Below, piece after piece: positions 13,445-25,017 of a stretch of 64,000 bases of DNA. The notes under the pieces are model-generated. The model was not told the origin of the DNA and ran no database searches. It worked only from the letters and a program-made list of their open reading frames with translations. Numbering within the stretch: position 1 is the first letter of the stretch; each line of letters begins with the position of its first letter. This DNA is from Cordia subcordata (lineage: Eukaryota; Streptophyta; Magnoliopsida; Boraginales; Cordiaceae), in contig JAPTOF010000006.1 of the NCBI GenBank assembly GCA_028554755.1, forward strand, positions 242,501-306,500, written 5' to 3'. The translations under genes and the position numbers were made by a program.

Positions 13445-14234
13445 CAAGGTTGGTTGGCAACATCTATCTTTCTCTCTATATATATAAACAGCCTTGATAT
13501 GGGACCTCATATATATGTATTAGTGGTCTGATCACTTGGATAAGATCTGTAATTAAAGATTACTTTATGAGGTACGTTTAAAATAATAGTGCGACATAAA
13601 ACATAACTAATGTTCATATCCGGAAATGCATCTAGTTCTATAATGGAAGTGTCACTTTAAAGATAAGCTTACAGTAAATTAAAGATGAAAGACAAAGGCT
13701 GACTCCATTACGATGTTAGAGCTTGGACATAAATGTTCGTTGTTCATCTGCATGCTAAATCTTTCACTACGATGGACCTTCCCTAATAACGCTTTACTCG
13801 TATCAATTACCCTAGCATTTTTACAAACGAATTGAACATATCAATTGCACTATGAATTCAATTCTCGCACTACTTCCCATTGTAAAGTTTGGACCCAACA
13901 TCCTTTTCTATATATTTTTAAGTATTAAGTCGTCCATGGGAGTTGCAGGGACAAAATTTTTTTTAAAAAAATTCCATTTTTTTTTCCTTTTAAAACATGA
14001 TAAAGGATGACACAAGTTAGAGTCTGAAAATGTACGTAAACATGCAATATCTTATGCCACGGTGAACCATGGGCTAATTGGCAACTTTATAATTAACCAC
14101 ATTCCTGCGTACTGACGTGTACCTAGTGGATGTGTTGATTTTCTTTTTTTTTTTTTTTTTTCCCCTCCTTTTCTTTGTGAAAATAGTGGACTTGTTGAGC
14201 CACTACAATAATGTATATATACATAGTTTTAGGT

Positions 14235-14246
14235 CACGTGGTAGGT
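14235..14246 (-). promoter_or_regulatory. G-box overlapping an AC element, COMT upstream region
   Basis: CACGTG at 14235-14240 shares its last base with GGTAGGT at 14240-14246, which is ACCTACC (AC-I) on the other strand. AC elements are MYB sites typical of lignin and phenylpropanoid promoters. The pair lies about 1.5 kb before the COMT start, so a role is possible but unproven. Confidence 0.35.
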
Positions 14247-14736
14247 GAAGTAGTTGGTGCACCTTCTGCGTCAAAATTTTTGTTTGTTGGAATTACATAT
14301 ATGGGAATCTTCCCTCAAAAGTCGTAGCTAGGACCAAAATTATGCTATTCTAACTCGAATCCAGTATAGATACCCAGTATAAATTGGACCAATGCCATAT
14401 TTTGTTTATTTCCTAATTCCTACCTACTATTTTATATCCTTTAATTTCAGTTTCTTTTCTGTACGCAAAGATCTTTATAGACAACCAAGGCCAGAAAGAC
14501 TTTTAATTAATTCTTTCACTTTCACTAATTTTAGTGATTAAACTCTGTCAATTGAATCTCTTTTATTGTAAAAAAAGGAAAAAACAATTTTCTCGCACTA
14601 TGCAATAACAGAAGTTGACGTTGTACGATACTTCATTAGTAAGTATGGACGCTGCTTAACATCAATAATTCCTTAAACCATGTCCAAGTCTTGTTGCAGA
14701 AGTCAGTTAAAAGATAATAACTATCTCCTGTATAAA

Positions 14737-14965
14737 GGGTCCGTTTAGATTGATTTTTTTCAAAAGCGTTTTTCTTAACAACTTTTGAAAAATAGCTTTT
14801 TTTTTAAAGCTAAAAATTCTGACTTCTAAAAAAAATTATATTTGAGCTTTTTTCATAGTTTCAGTTTTTTTGAAAATCAAATTAAATAGTTATTACAAAT
14901 TTAATATAACTTTTTCAAGAAAAAAATACTTTCTCTAAAAAAAAAAAATCAATCCAATCAGGCCC
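14737..14965. mobile_element. Inverted-repeat element, family B copy 1
   Basis: Ends are GGGTCCGTTTAGATTGATTT and, reverse-complemented, GGGCCTGATTGGATTGATTT. The middle carries the shared block AAATCAAATTAAATAGTTAT with TACAAATTTAAT. It is 229 bp and non-coding. Five more copies occur in the window (26976, 41963, 57514, 57796 and 61486). Confidence 0.7.
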
Positions 14966-15429
14966 AAAAACTCCTTGTGCTTGGAAGAAAAGTGTGAAGT
15001 CTGAGAGACTCTAATTAAGGGTAAAGAAGCAAACTTGTATACGTTAATGTTCACTCAGCTTAGAAGACAGTGACTGAATTTTGATAGAAAAACTGACCTC
15101 CCAACAAGAAAAAAAGATATAATATCATCATCATTTCTGGAATACCAACTCAATTCCGGACTTCCGACCTTTTTTTTAAATATATATAAAAAAAAAAGAA
15201 AGACTTGATTCAGAACTCTTCGATGGTAATTATGGTTTACTTTAATCTGATTTTCAAACGAATAAATAAACTAATTAGTTGATAGAAATATGAATGGATT
15301 CTTTTCCTCTTTTTCCTCCTTGGAGTGGTTTAAATTTTGATCAAATGAGAGTCATGACCACCATGGTTTATTAAAAAATACGTCATTACAATAACAATAA
15401 TAATTTATTTCCTTTTCTCTTCTTTTTAG

Positions 15430-15442
15430 ATATAATAATAAC

Positions 15443-15494
<52 letters not shown>
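15430..15494 (+). repeat. (ATA)n microsatellite
   Basis: A near-perfect AATAAT run of about 60 bp, roughly 280 bp upstream of the COMT-like start codon. Confidence 0.9.
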
Positions 15495-15496
<2 letters not shown>

Positions 15497-15770
15497 AAAT
15501 TTAGAAATTTTTACGTTATGGATTAGTTATGAATGATACGCGTTGGTGGGTCATGTGTTTGGAAAATGGAAATATAAAGCAAGCCGTGGGGCCTATAGTG
15601 GTGGTTACAAATCAAAGTTTGGTGAAGCAAGAGCCCCATATAAGTTGCTTCACCGCTTTGCCCATTATACATCCCACTTCAGTTATCCTCTTCAGCGTCC
15701 CCATAAAAAAAAAAAAAAAAAAAAAAAAGGGTGTTCTGAAACTTACCAAAATTAGATTTTAATACCTATA

Positions 15771-17711
15771 ATGGCGGCTTCAACACCTAAAAACCAAAAC
15801 AACCTAAAAGAAGGAGAAGAGGATGAGGAATTGGAAGCATGTATGTTCGCCATGCAACTGGCAAGTGCTTCTGTACTTCCAATGGTCCTCAAATCAGCCA
15901 TAGAGCTTGACCTTCTTGAGACCATTGCCAAAGCAGGGCCTGGCGCTTATGTTTCTACCTCAGAGCTTGCGGCTCAGCTCCCGACCGCCAACCCTGATGC
16001 GGCTGTCATGCTTGATCGGATTTTACGGCTCTTGGCTAGCTACTCTGTGCTCAATTGTACTCTCAGGGACCTGCCGGATGGCCGTGTGGAGAGGCTTTAT
16101 GGTGTGGCACCTGTGTGCAAGTTCTTGACCAAGAACGCTGATGGTGTGTCCATCGCCCCTTTATTGCTGATGAATCAAGACAAGGTTCTCATGGAAAGCT
16201 GGTAACTTTCTCTTTTCTATATGCTACATTCTCACATCTCAGGCGATTTAATAATTTTTGCCTGCCTTTAAGCGATCACCCAGAATGAATGGCCTAGCAT
16301 GCCCCAAAACATGAATCTTCTTTTCATTATTATTTTCAACGAGTTCACACTTGTCTACTTCTTTATTGGCCACGTTAAAGTCCCTGTTTTTTTTTTGGCC
16401 ACAATTTTGATGCAAACTCTTAAAAAAAAAAGTAGCAATCGTGGAGAACTACTGCCAATTTGCTTGATGGTCCGACCGGATCAAAAAATAAGTAGACCCA
16501 CCACCCAAGCGAGGGGAAACAAAACTACGTAACGCGTCAATATTCTTTTCTCTTTAGACTTTTCTATATTCTTTTTCCTAATATTCTTTTATGTTCATGA
16601 TTCGCATTATTTTTCAAAGAGGAGGAATGATTCACTTTAAAAATAAAAAAAAAACTGCAGGTACCATTTAAAAGATGCGGTTCTTGAGGGAGGAATTCCT
16701 TTCAACAAGGCCTATGGAATGACGGCATTTGATTACCATGGCACAGATCCAAGATTTAACAAGGTGTTCAATCAGGGGATGTCTAATCACTCCACCATCA
16801 CCATGAAGAAAATCCTCGAGACCTACCAAGGTTTTCAGGGCATCCAGACGCTTGTGGATGTTGGTGGTGGAACAGGGGCTACACTCAATATGATTCTCTC
16901 AAAATATCCTTCAATCAAGGGCATTAACTTTGATTTACCTCATGTTATTGACGATGCTCCTTCCTATCCAGGTACCTAAAACTGCTTCCCTTGTTTTACC
17001 CAACTCACCAATCTCATCTCATCCACTTTTAAGTAAACCAACTGAAACTACCTTGTGGAGATCGTTTGTTCTTTTAATTAGTTTGGTGGATCTACTTTTG
17101 AGCTGATTTGACAACTACTACTACTCAATGCTGGCATCATATAAATGCAGGTGTGGAACATGTTGGCGGAGACATGTTTGTTGGTGTCCCTAGAGGGGAT
17201 GCCATTTTCATGAAGGTAACCTACACAACCTACCTTTGTGCAGACCCACTCCGACTTTTATAAAACCCCCAAATACTAAAAATATAAAAAAAGTTAAATA
17301 TGGTCATCTTAACTAGGAAATAACCCGTTGAGATTTTGCCGTTTCGTGATTTTAAAAAGTTCCTGCTCTTTGACAAAGCAAATGTTTTTGAGTAAGAGAG
17401 CTCTCTGTTTGCAGTGGATATGTCATGATTGGAGTGATGGACATTGCCTCAAGTTCTTGAAGAATTGTTACCAAGCACTTCCAGACAATGGGAAGGTGAT
17501 AATAGCGGAGTGTATTCTGCCGGAGGCACCAGACACAAGCCTTACCACAAAGAATGTGATCCACATTGATGTGATAATGCTAGCCCATAACCCTGGTGGC
17601 AAAGAGCGGACAGCAAAAGAATTTGAGGCCTTGGCCAAGGGAGCTGGCTTCAAGGACATCCGCAAGGTCTGCTCTGCCTTCAACACTTGGGTCATGGAAT
17701 TCCTTAAATGA
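15771..17711 (+). CDS. COMT: Caffeic acid 3-O-methyltransferase-like enzyme
   Basis: SAM-dependent O-methyltransferase of the plant class II COMT family, cytosolic; family members methylate caffeic/5-hydroxyconiferyl intermediates for S-lignin. Exons are 15771-16201, 16661-16971, 17151-17215 and 17415-17711, giving 367 aa (typical COMT about 365) with matching phases. An N-terminal dimerisation domain runs to about residue 120. The substrate-pocket block [13 protein letters not shown] spans the first splice site; then come [20 protein letters not shown], the SAM-binding LVDVGGGTG and [24 protein letters not shown] holds the catalytic His (residue 273), and [19 protein letters not shown] follows. 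The end reads [11 protein letters not shown], where COMTs I recall have His in place of this Trp. Blocks are closer to true COMT than to flavonoid OMTs, but substrate cannot be proven by eye. Confidence 0.9.
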
Positions 17712-17883
17712 GATCCAACTTCAGATGCTCCCGCTTTCTGATTTCTTATGCACCATTTTCAGATGGCCATTGCGTCATTTACTTATACCTACCCTTACTA
17801 CAATGGATTTTCGTCTATTTTACTGAAGTGGAATAAAGAGAAAATTATACTTTCTTCTATCGATTTATTACCCTTTTTCTTTT

Positions 17884-17916
<33 letters not shown>

Positions 17917-18749
17917 TTTCTTTTTTCTCTTTCTTTTTTTTTTCCCCCCTCCTTACGATAGAGGCAAAAGTCAAATTAAGAGATCATATACATCAATTAT
18001 TTTACTTTATTGCAGTCTGATGTGGTCCTCAACAAGAACTAGAGTCCATAAATGAAAAATGGTGACCTAAGTTGCCTTTTGTCAAATCCAAATAAGAGCC
18101 ACGCATTGCTAATGTAGTTGGTGATATTTCATACCATCCAGGAAGAGTGGATTGGTGGAATCCAACTCAGACAGAAATATTTGATAACGTATAACAAGTC
18201 TAACCCCGCAGACCAAAAAAAAAAAAAAAAAAAAAAAAGAAAGAGAGTAGAACAAGTCTATATGGAAATTGATTAAAGTGGGAGGGATGTTGACTTAAAC
18301 AATATGCACAGATGTATGCGAGGGAATAAAACATAAATATATGGGTCCTCTGTACATAGGAGAGCACCAGGAGTTGCCTGCTATTTCACAAGCCAATCCA
18401 AGTATACAGACTCGAGAAAAATAAGAGATAACAAGGGATGGTAGTCTTGTCATATTAGTATACAATAAAATGATCGGTCAAACATAAACATAGAACACAT
18501 CATAATATTAGTCCTCAAGGCCAACAGTAATCAATCAGGACAAGTAGACTAAATAAAAAAGACTCTGGAATTTTATTTGACGAAAATCCATCTACACCTC
18601 CAAAGTGACATCAAGTAGCTAGCTCCAAAATGCTAACAAACAATCTATCAGAATGGAGCTCTTAAAAATACGAAATTCTTTGGATAAAAAAGGAGGGCGG
18701 AGAAAGTTGCTAATTACCTAGTAGTAGTCTCTGTGGAGGGATCAAATCT
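17712..18749. other. Intergenic, COMT-like to DMR6-like (convergent 3' ends)
   Basis: This holds the 3' flanks of two convergent genes. It contains a TTC/T-rich tract at 17885-17945 and an A-run at 18215-18238. An AATAAA at about 17832 may serve the COMT transcript. No gene is seen. Confidence 0.5.
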
Positions 18750-21700
18750 CTAGTTCTGGAAAAACTCCAAGCAGTGATCCTGATCCAGGTTCCCGCTCCA
18801 AAACTTGTTATAATACTCGGGATAAGTAAAGTCCCTATACAGTGCTGGTGAACCATCATCCATGAGCTGTTTGGGAGCGCTGATTATGGCAGCATCAGAG
18901 GGGCAGAGGAAGGAAGCTACAGACATTCTGGCTTTATCAGCGTTCACGAGAGCTCGATGCCAAACGCTTTTGTACTTGCCATTGCTCAGCGCCTGCATAA
19001 GGGTTCAAATTTCATCATCTTTTCTTTTCTTTCTTTCTTTCTTTTTTTTTTTTTTTTTTTTTTTAAAGTTTTAGCACTTGAAAAAGCTGTTAAAGCCTAC
19101 CTGCAATTGATCACCGATGTTGATGACAAAAGCACTAGGCTCTGGTTTGATGGATAACCATTTGCCATCCTTGAGAACTTGAAGCCCTGTGACTTGCGAG
19201 TCTTGAAGAAGAATAGTAAGCGCATTAGGATCGGTGTGGCCTGGCAACCCATAGGTCAATTCGGGTTGTGGACAAGGAGGATAATAGTTGACGGCCATAT
19301 GTTGGCCTTGTTCACCCAGCACATCCTTCATGCAATCTTTATTCAGGCCCAGGCTCTCTGATATGGCTTCTTCCAATCTCAATCCAAGTTCCCGTACTTC
19401 ACTGCAATACCTGCTCACAATCTCTCTGTGCACCCCCAAGAGTTAACGCATTACCCCCAAAAAAAAAAAAAAAAAAAAAACCTATATTTGGGAGACACTT
19501 GCCACTTGAAATTCTTTATACTGGCAGTTTTCATATTAGCTATCTAGATACTTAAAATGAGGAAACCTTTTTCTTCTTTTCTTTTTTTTTTTTTTAAATT
19601 ATGTGTCAGTCGACGCTCTTCTCATGTTCAACACATGTCATGTAGGCAGGCTAACGCCTAACTGTAGCCTGCGGCCCTGTCTGGCTGAAAGGAGCACAAG
19701 AGGAGAAGGCTTTGGGCCCGAAACATATCAAAAGCCCAGAACGTTGCTCATGGCCCATCTTTCAGGTGGCAGCATTGGCGGCCAGCAAAAAGAGAGGCCT
19801 GTATACTGAACTAGAAAATACGAGCCATCTACTTCAACAGTTTACATATAGTATTCTTTTTCATTTTCATTTATTTATTTTTTAGTCGGAACATGTTATA
19901 CAATTATTGGTGGTGGTGTTGGTGACCCAATTGTTCATGAGATCAACCGGACTTAGGATTCTCGTATCAACGGTTCTCTTATATTGATATGAGAAAAATC
20001 TTTGCCATTCACGTTAGATAATAATAATAATAATAATAAACTGGCATTGTCTTTCACGGACCTTTACTCAATGGCTGGCTTTGCGGGATGGTGGTCGTGA
20101 CAAAGCAGCAGCATAATTTAAGCTTACCATCACCAGTTAAAATGTTATATGTACCTTTCGTTATGCTTAAAAAAATCAAACAGTGTTAGATTTGGTCAAA
20201 TTTATTAGCATCACACAAATATTTAATACAAAATGAAATAACTATGACGAGAAAAAAAGAACAAAAATTGAAACCCGTATAAAAATGTAACGATCTCCCC
20301 GTCCCCATCATAATAACTCGCTGGAATACATGACAGATCACTGATAACAAACTGTTTTGGTTTGGTTTTGGCTGACGTCAACACGGACTCTTGTCTGACG
20401 TTACCATATATTAACGACAACGATTTCGCTAATCGTCTCAACCAGATAACATCATCTATTACCGCCAGCACTGACGTCATTCCCAAATAAAAAAAAAAAT
20501 TCTTACCGCATAATGGCAGAATATATAGTACACATAGAAAATACAACCAGATTCTCGCGAAACGTACCCCCAGGCTTTTTAAGATCCGCAGTTTTAATCT
20601 TACATATTGAGTTTAAAATTAAATACTCATGATCTTATGTAGAAGTAAGTTTTATTACGAGTTTGTCAAAAAATATTTATTTTAACAAGTTTCTCTTATC
20701 CTAGTTATAAGGAATAAAAAGTTTTTGCTTACTTACACATTTGGACAATGAAATGATTAAACGAAAATTTTAAATTTCCTATTCTATTATATCCTTATTA
20801 AATTAATTTTATTGTATCAAATACATATTTCTTATTAGATATGGTACTTTCTAAAATTTTAAATTTAAATTAAGTTTATATCATGACATACCATTAACTA
20901 AGACAAAAACAATTTTTCATTCAAATTAAGAGAAATTGATTTCTTCTTCTCAAATTAACGCTCTCTGAGACCCACCTAAAATGCTTTATCGCGAGTTCAA
21001 AAATAAAAACTAACCCAACTATTTGGTCCAAATTTCGGAGAAAACCATTAGATGAAAGTTGAAACTAAAAATAAAATGTAAAAAAAAAAAAGTTTCAATT
21101 TAAAAGAAGCTTTTGCAGAAATTACTTTTACAATCTATGAAACCGTTCTATACTTTTTAAAATACAATATTTCCCTTAAAAACATATAAAATTTACACTT
21201 AAAATTAACATAAGACCAAACAATGAGCTACGAACTTATAGATAGTCAGTTAATAATGAGCCAGAACCATAAAAGAGTTGTTTTGAGTAATTGGTATGAC
21301 CATTATTAAATAGAAAAAGCTTATGCTATTATCAAGTGATATTTGAGTAATTGTTACTCGGTTAATACGACCATGATTAAATAGAAAAGCTTATGCCATT
21401 ATCAAGGTGATGAACAACTTTACAGGAGGGAAAAAGGAAAGGAAGCGGAGCGGGAGAGACCTTAACTTGGACTTGTCTTTCCTTTTTTGGGTGGTAAACC
21501 ATTGTATTGAAGCTCCATGCCCGGGCTCAGGCACAAATAGACAGCACATCTGAATACCTTTAACATTTTATATTCATGGAGCCGGTGGAGTTTGGAGTAT
21601 ATATATTCTTGAATTAAGATAGGATTTTTTCAAATATTTTTATATATTGATATGAAAAAAAAAAAATGTAATCGTATATGTATGAAATTATTTTTTATAT

Positions 21701-23063
21701 TAATACAAAAAAAAAAAAAGAAAATCTATCCTATCATTTGACAGGACAACATGGCACATGGCTAGAAAACTGTAGTTCATGTGTCTAAGTTTGGGCCACA
21801 AAGTCGTAATGTCGGATTGACTTTTTCGTCTATGAGCCCGAAGGAGTCTAAATTAGTATTTCAATTTAATTATTATTATTATTATTAACAATAAGAATGA
21901 AAGACCATACCCTTTGTCGTTTAGGGCCCAGTCATTGGTGTATTTGCTATCTCCATGTGTCACGTGAATAAGACTAAAAAAAAAAAAAAATTCAATGTAT
22001 ATCTTTGAAAAGTTATTAAAAAAAAAAAATTTGTGTTGTGTCAATTCGCATAAAACTCGTGTTTTCAAACTTAAACTTCCTAATAACTCCTATATTATAA
22101 AGAATTCTACACAAAATTCAAGATTTTTTTGGATGATTATGTTACATTCTTGATAGCATAATAAGGATAGTAGCAAGAGGGAGAAGTGATTATTGTATAA
22201 TGTATGCGTTATTTTGAATAGCATGAAGCGGTATAGTGCCGAGTAACTCCACGCAAATTTTAGATTGAAAAGGAGTGGAAGGAGTAGTTGTTGTGGATGC
22301 TCAAAAGAATCACCGAGTCAAATTGTGGGATTGATAAAAAGGAAACAACATTAAAAAAGAAAAAAGAAAAAGAGATTGGAAGAAGGGTTGGAAACTAACT
22401 TACTTGAAGGAAGAAGGGTTGGAAGGCCATTGGGGCACGTATTTCTCAAATGGATAACAATGAAGCCGAAGATAATCCCTCCAGTTATGAACCTCTTCCT
22501 GGTTCACATTGAAGCTTGTGGACAGCCTGATGGTCTTTGCCGGATCATCCGAGTACAATTTCATCTTCTCTTCCAGAGGTAGCCGGAAGAATTCAAAACT
22601 CACTTCCAGCATTTTCTCCATTATTCCCCTTGATACTCCATGGTTTATCACCTATTCAATTAATATAAAATAATACACTAAAAGTTCGTTTGGCAAAAAT
22701 CTCGTTAGCTAGCTAGCTAGGTGTGTCATGTGTGTGATATACCCCCCGGGGGGCGGGGGGGGGGGGGCGGAGGGACCTCTCAGCGCTATGCGCAAATGTT
22801 TGAATTAAGAAAACCTTCAGCGGTGGTAGAATCTAAACAAAATCTTTTTTTGTAATTAAGATTACCTGAAAAAAGCCATAGAGACGACAGGCATCTCCTA
22901 TTTGCTTGGCTATTAGGGTTGTGTCTCCGGAACCCAAATCAATGACGGGAACGTCGTCGCAGAAATCGAATTCAGAAAGCTTTGGCCTCTCGTTTTCGGG
23001 ACGGACGTAGATTTCTGGGAGGCTTGAGAGTTGGACTCCGCTCGATATAACTTTGGTTTCCAT
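18750..23063 (-). CDS. DMR6-like 2-oxoglutarate/Fe(II) oxygenase (salicylate hydroxylase type)
   Basis: Cytosolic 2-oxoglutarate-dependent dioxygenase most like Arabidopsis DMR6/DLO, which hydroxylate salicylic acid and so damp immunity. Minus-strand exons are 22866-23063, 22404-22651, 19101-19425 and 18750-18992, giving 337 aa (DMR6 is about 341). The N-terminal DIOX_N domain has VPVIDLGS and ACRLYGFFQVINHGV. EEKMKLYSDDPAKTIRLSTS and NWRDYLRLHCYP are close to DMR6. Iron ligands are GHTDPNALT (His212, Asp214) and SVWHRA (His269). The 2-oxoglutarate-binding Arg-x-Ser is in ARMSVASF. The end is NLDQDHCLEFFQN. All catalytic residues are present. Intron 2 (19426-22403) is 3 kb and contains a TGACG cluster, a short direct repeat and a small fold-back. 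Family placement is firm; the exact hydroxylation position is not determinable. Confidence 0.93.
20245..20479. promoter_or_regulatory. TGACG (TGA-factor) motif cluster in DMR6-like intron 2
   Basis: TGACG at 20245-20249, palindrome TGACGTCA at 20373-20380, TGACG at 20396-20400 and palindrome TGACGTCA at 20472-20479. TGACG is the core of as-1 elements bound by TGA bZIP factors that drive salicylate-responsive genes. Four sites in 235 bp of AT-rich intron is notable; function is inferred. Confidence 0.35.
21278..21415 (+). repeat. Tandem direct repeat, about 65-70 bp unit
   Basis: TTGAGTAATTGGTATGACCA...AAGCTTATGCTATTATCAAG is repeated as TTGAGTAATTGTTACTCGG...AAGCTTATGCCATTATCAAG. It lies inside the large DMR6-like intron. 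Confidence 0.65.
21612..21742. repeat. Small inverted repeat in DMR6-like intron 2
   Basis: AAGATAGGATTTTTTC on the left pairs with GAAAATCTATCCTATC on the right; the centre is A/T runs. It may be a short MITE or simply a hairpin. Confidence 0.4.
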
Positions 23064-23358
23064 GATGATGGCTGCTCTACAAGTTTATATTATATTACTG
23101 AAGCCTTTTCAGTGAAGCTGCACTCTGCACCCTGAGCAAGTTTGAGAGGATGATCCTGCAATAAATAGGCTGTACGTTGCCAAGATGACGAGCCATTTTT
23201 CTCCCACTTTTTCTTTTTTTCTTTTTAATTATTCATTGACTCTTTTAGTCTTTTACTAATTTTCTCTTTGCAGCAACGTGTTCGCATGTCATTGGTTGCA
23301 TAGAACCAAATGCTATATGGAAAGTGACCAAAAACTATAATTACTTTACATAATTTAC
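23064..23358. promoter_or_regulatory. DMR6-like gene 5' flank
   Basis: About 300 bp separate the DMR6-like start codon from the Helitron-like block, so the gene's proximal promoter must lie here. On the minus strand a CTATTTATTG stretch at about 23160-23170 could act as a TATA box; nothing else is distinctive. Confidence 0.3.
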
Positions 23359-23385
23359 TAATATATCACCGTGCCATTGCACGGA
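23359..23385 (-). mobile_element. Helitron-like 3' terminus (solo)
   Basis: Read on the minus strand, a perfect hairpin CCGTGC-AATG-GCACGG (23370-23385) is followed by TGATATATTAG. Plant Helitrons end in a GC-rich hairpin about 10 bases before CTRR; here the last four bases are TTAG, a degenerate form. Confidence 0.45.
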
Positions 23386-23400
23386 ATGTGACATACGTAT

Positions 23401-25001
23401 CAATAATATAGTATAAAATAGACCCCGTTGAATGTTATGTTGCCACATGTTATTACTATTTTGTTGCCATGTGTTTACTGTTTAATAATGTTAAAAAAAT
23501 TCATAGTTGTCCTTTTTTTTTATTTTCCATAGATGACTTTCCTTTTCTACAATTTTTCTTTTTCATTATATTTGATTTTTGTATTTAATTCCTTTGTAAT
23601 TACAGAATCTTAACTTTTTTTATTTTCAAAATCGTAAATATATATGGACACCACAGGTCTATTGCCTATAACTAAATTATTTAGCTGTTGTTCAATTCAA
23701 TTTATTCCCTTTCCGTGCATTAATATCTCCTTTTTCTTCTCCATATATTATTTCCACTTAACCATTAGCCTAAAATCATGGTTAAATCATTATTTTAGTA
23801 TCATATTTTAGCTCATACATTCCAATCTCACGCATGGTAGTGCAGATTTGCTTCTCTTGTTTTAAATATTCGCAATTCAGTTGATTTCTTTTTTATTTCC
23901 ACAATTTCTCCGTAATTCCAATTTGTGATATTTCGCAAAATTTCAAATTTGTGCATATATAAGATAATCACATGTATATTGTAAATTTTTGTTAGATCTT
24001 TTTCGATTTACACACTAATTGCTACTGAAATCATTAGTGATTGATAGTTTCCCTTATATTAAACCCTTTTGTATATACGTGTTTGTATTGTTATACCATT
24101 ATATTTCACTAACCTTTTATTATTTCTGTTACTTTTGCCTTGGTATATAGCTTTTCGGGAAGAAAAGTTACAAAAAAAATTTTTTTTTATTATTCTACTA
24201 ATATCTTACATGTCGATTTAAATATTAGTTCATTATCTATGGTTTGGATTGTGTTTATTTGTCTCTATTATGATATCGTTATCTCGGTTTTTATTTTTTA
24301 TTCATGTTTTTATTATTCATTTAAACTTCTCTTCTAAAAATATGTTTTTTTAATAATATTATCTTAATCACAATTAGCATGTTATTCGTTTACTTTTTGT
24401 TAACATATTGCTTCTTTTTTTTTTTTTACTAAACTGGTATGGAGCTTATGATGATTTTTTATATTTAAATATTAAATATATTTTTAGAAAATGAAGGCAA
24501 GCCTTCCTTCCATTTTAAGAAGAAGATGTAAAAATGGAAGATTTTTCAAAATTCTTTTCTAATCTATAATTTAATTTAGACCCTAAACATAATTCTGCCA
24601 ATTGACAAATATATATGAATTTGACTACTTAAAATGTTATCGTCTATATTGGAGTTTATTCATTATATAGTATTTAAAGCATAGTAACATCATTAATTTC
24701 TATTTGCTTTGGAAAAATATAGCAAGTTATATTGTAGATCATATGGAAAAATTGGTTTTAATATTGTTAAGCCATTTGTAGCAATAGGCTTTTTTCACTA
24801 TATGGTTGTAAATCTTTTTATTAGGTAGGTCTAATTTTTTTCCCCAGTACAATGTTACATTATTAAACGTATGTGTATTATTATTGTTTAATCTACTAAA
24901 TTAGTTCATATAATTTGTTTGAAACATTTAGGTAGATAAAAAACTAAATCTTTCTACCTATATACGGTACATCTTGTGCAATCGCATAGGTGAAATACTA
25001 G
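23401..25001 (+). mobile_element. Helitron-like element, copy 1
   Basis: The element begins TCAATAATATAGTATAAAAT directly after A (23400). It ends ...TTGTGCAATCGCATAGG (a decayed hairpin, 24974-24990), then TGAAATACTAG, followed by T (25002). The A|TC...CTAG|T arrangement is the canonical Helitron insertion signature, with no TIR or target duplication. The body is very AT-rich and has no Rep/helicase coding, so it is non-autonomous, 1.6 kb. Confidence 0.55.
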
Positions 25002-25017
25002 TGTTGATATATTAGAA

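Larger units (their letters stand above)
13445..15770. other. Upstream region of the COMT-like gene
   Basis: There is no gene in this 2.3-kb spacer. It contains a G-box with an AC element (14235-14246), an inverted-repeat element (14737-14965), an ATA microsatellite (15430-15494) and an A-run (about 15704-15728) just before the COMT start codon. It probably includes the COMT promoter and 5' leader. Confidence 0.5.

Noticed and set aside
20223..20546. 107-codon ORF on the minus strand inside DMR6-like intron 2, with DVIWLRRLAKSLSLIYG faintly like copia RNase H
   Set aside because: No flanking RNase H motifs, no second domain, and it sits in an intron on the same strand as the host gene. The resemblance is too short to support a call.
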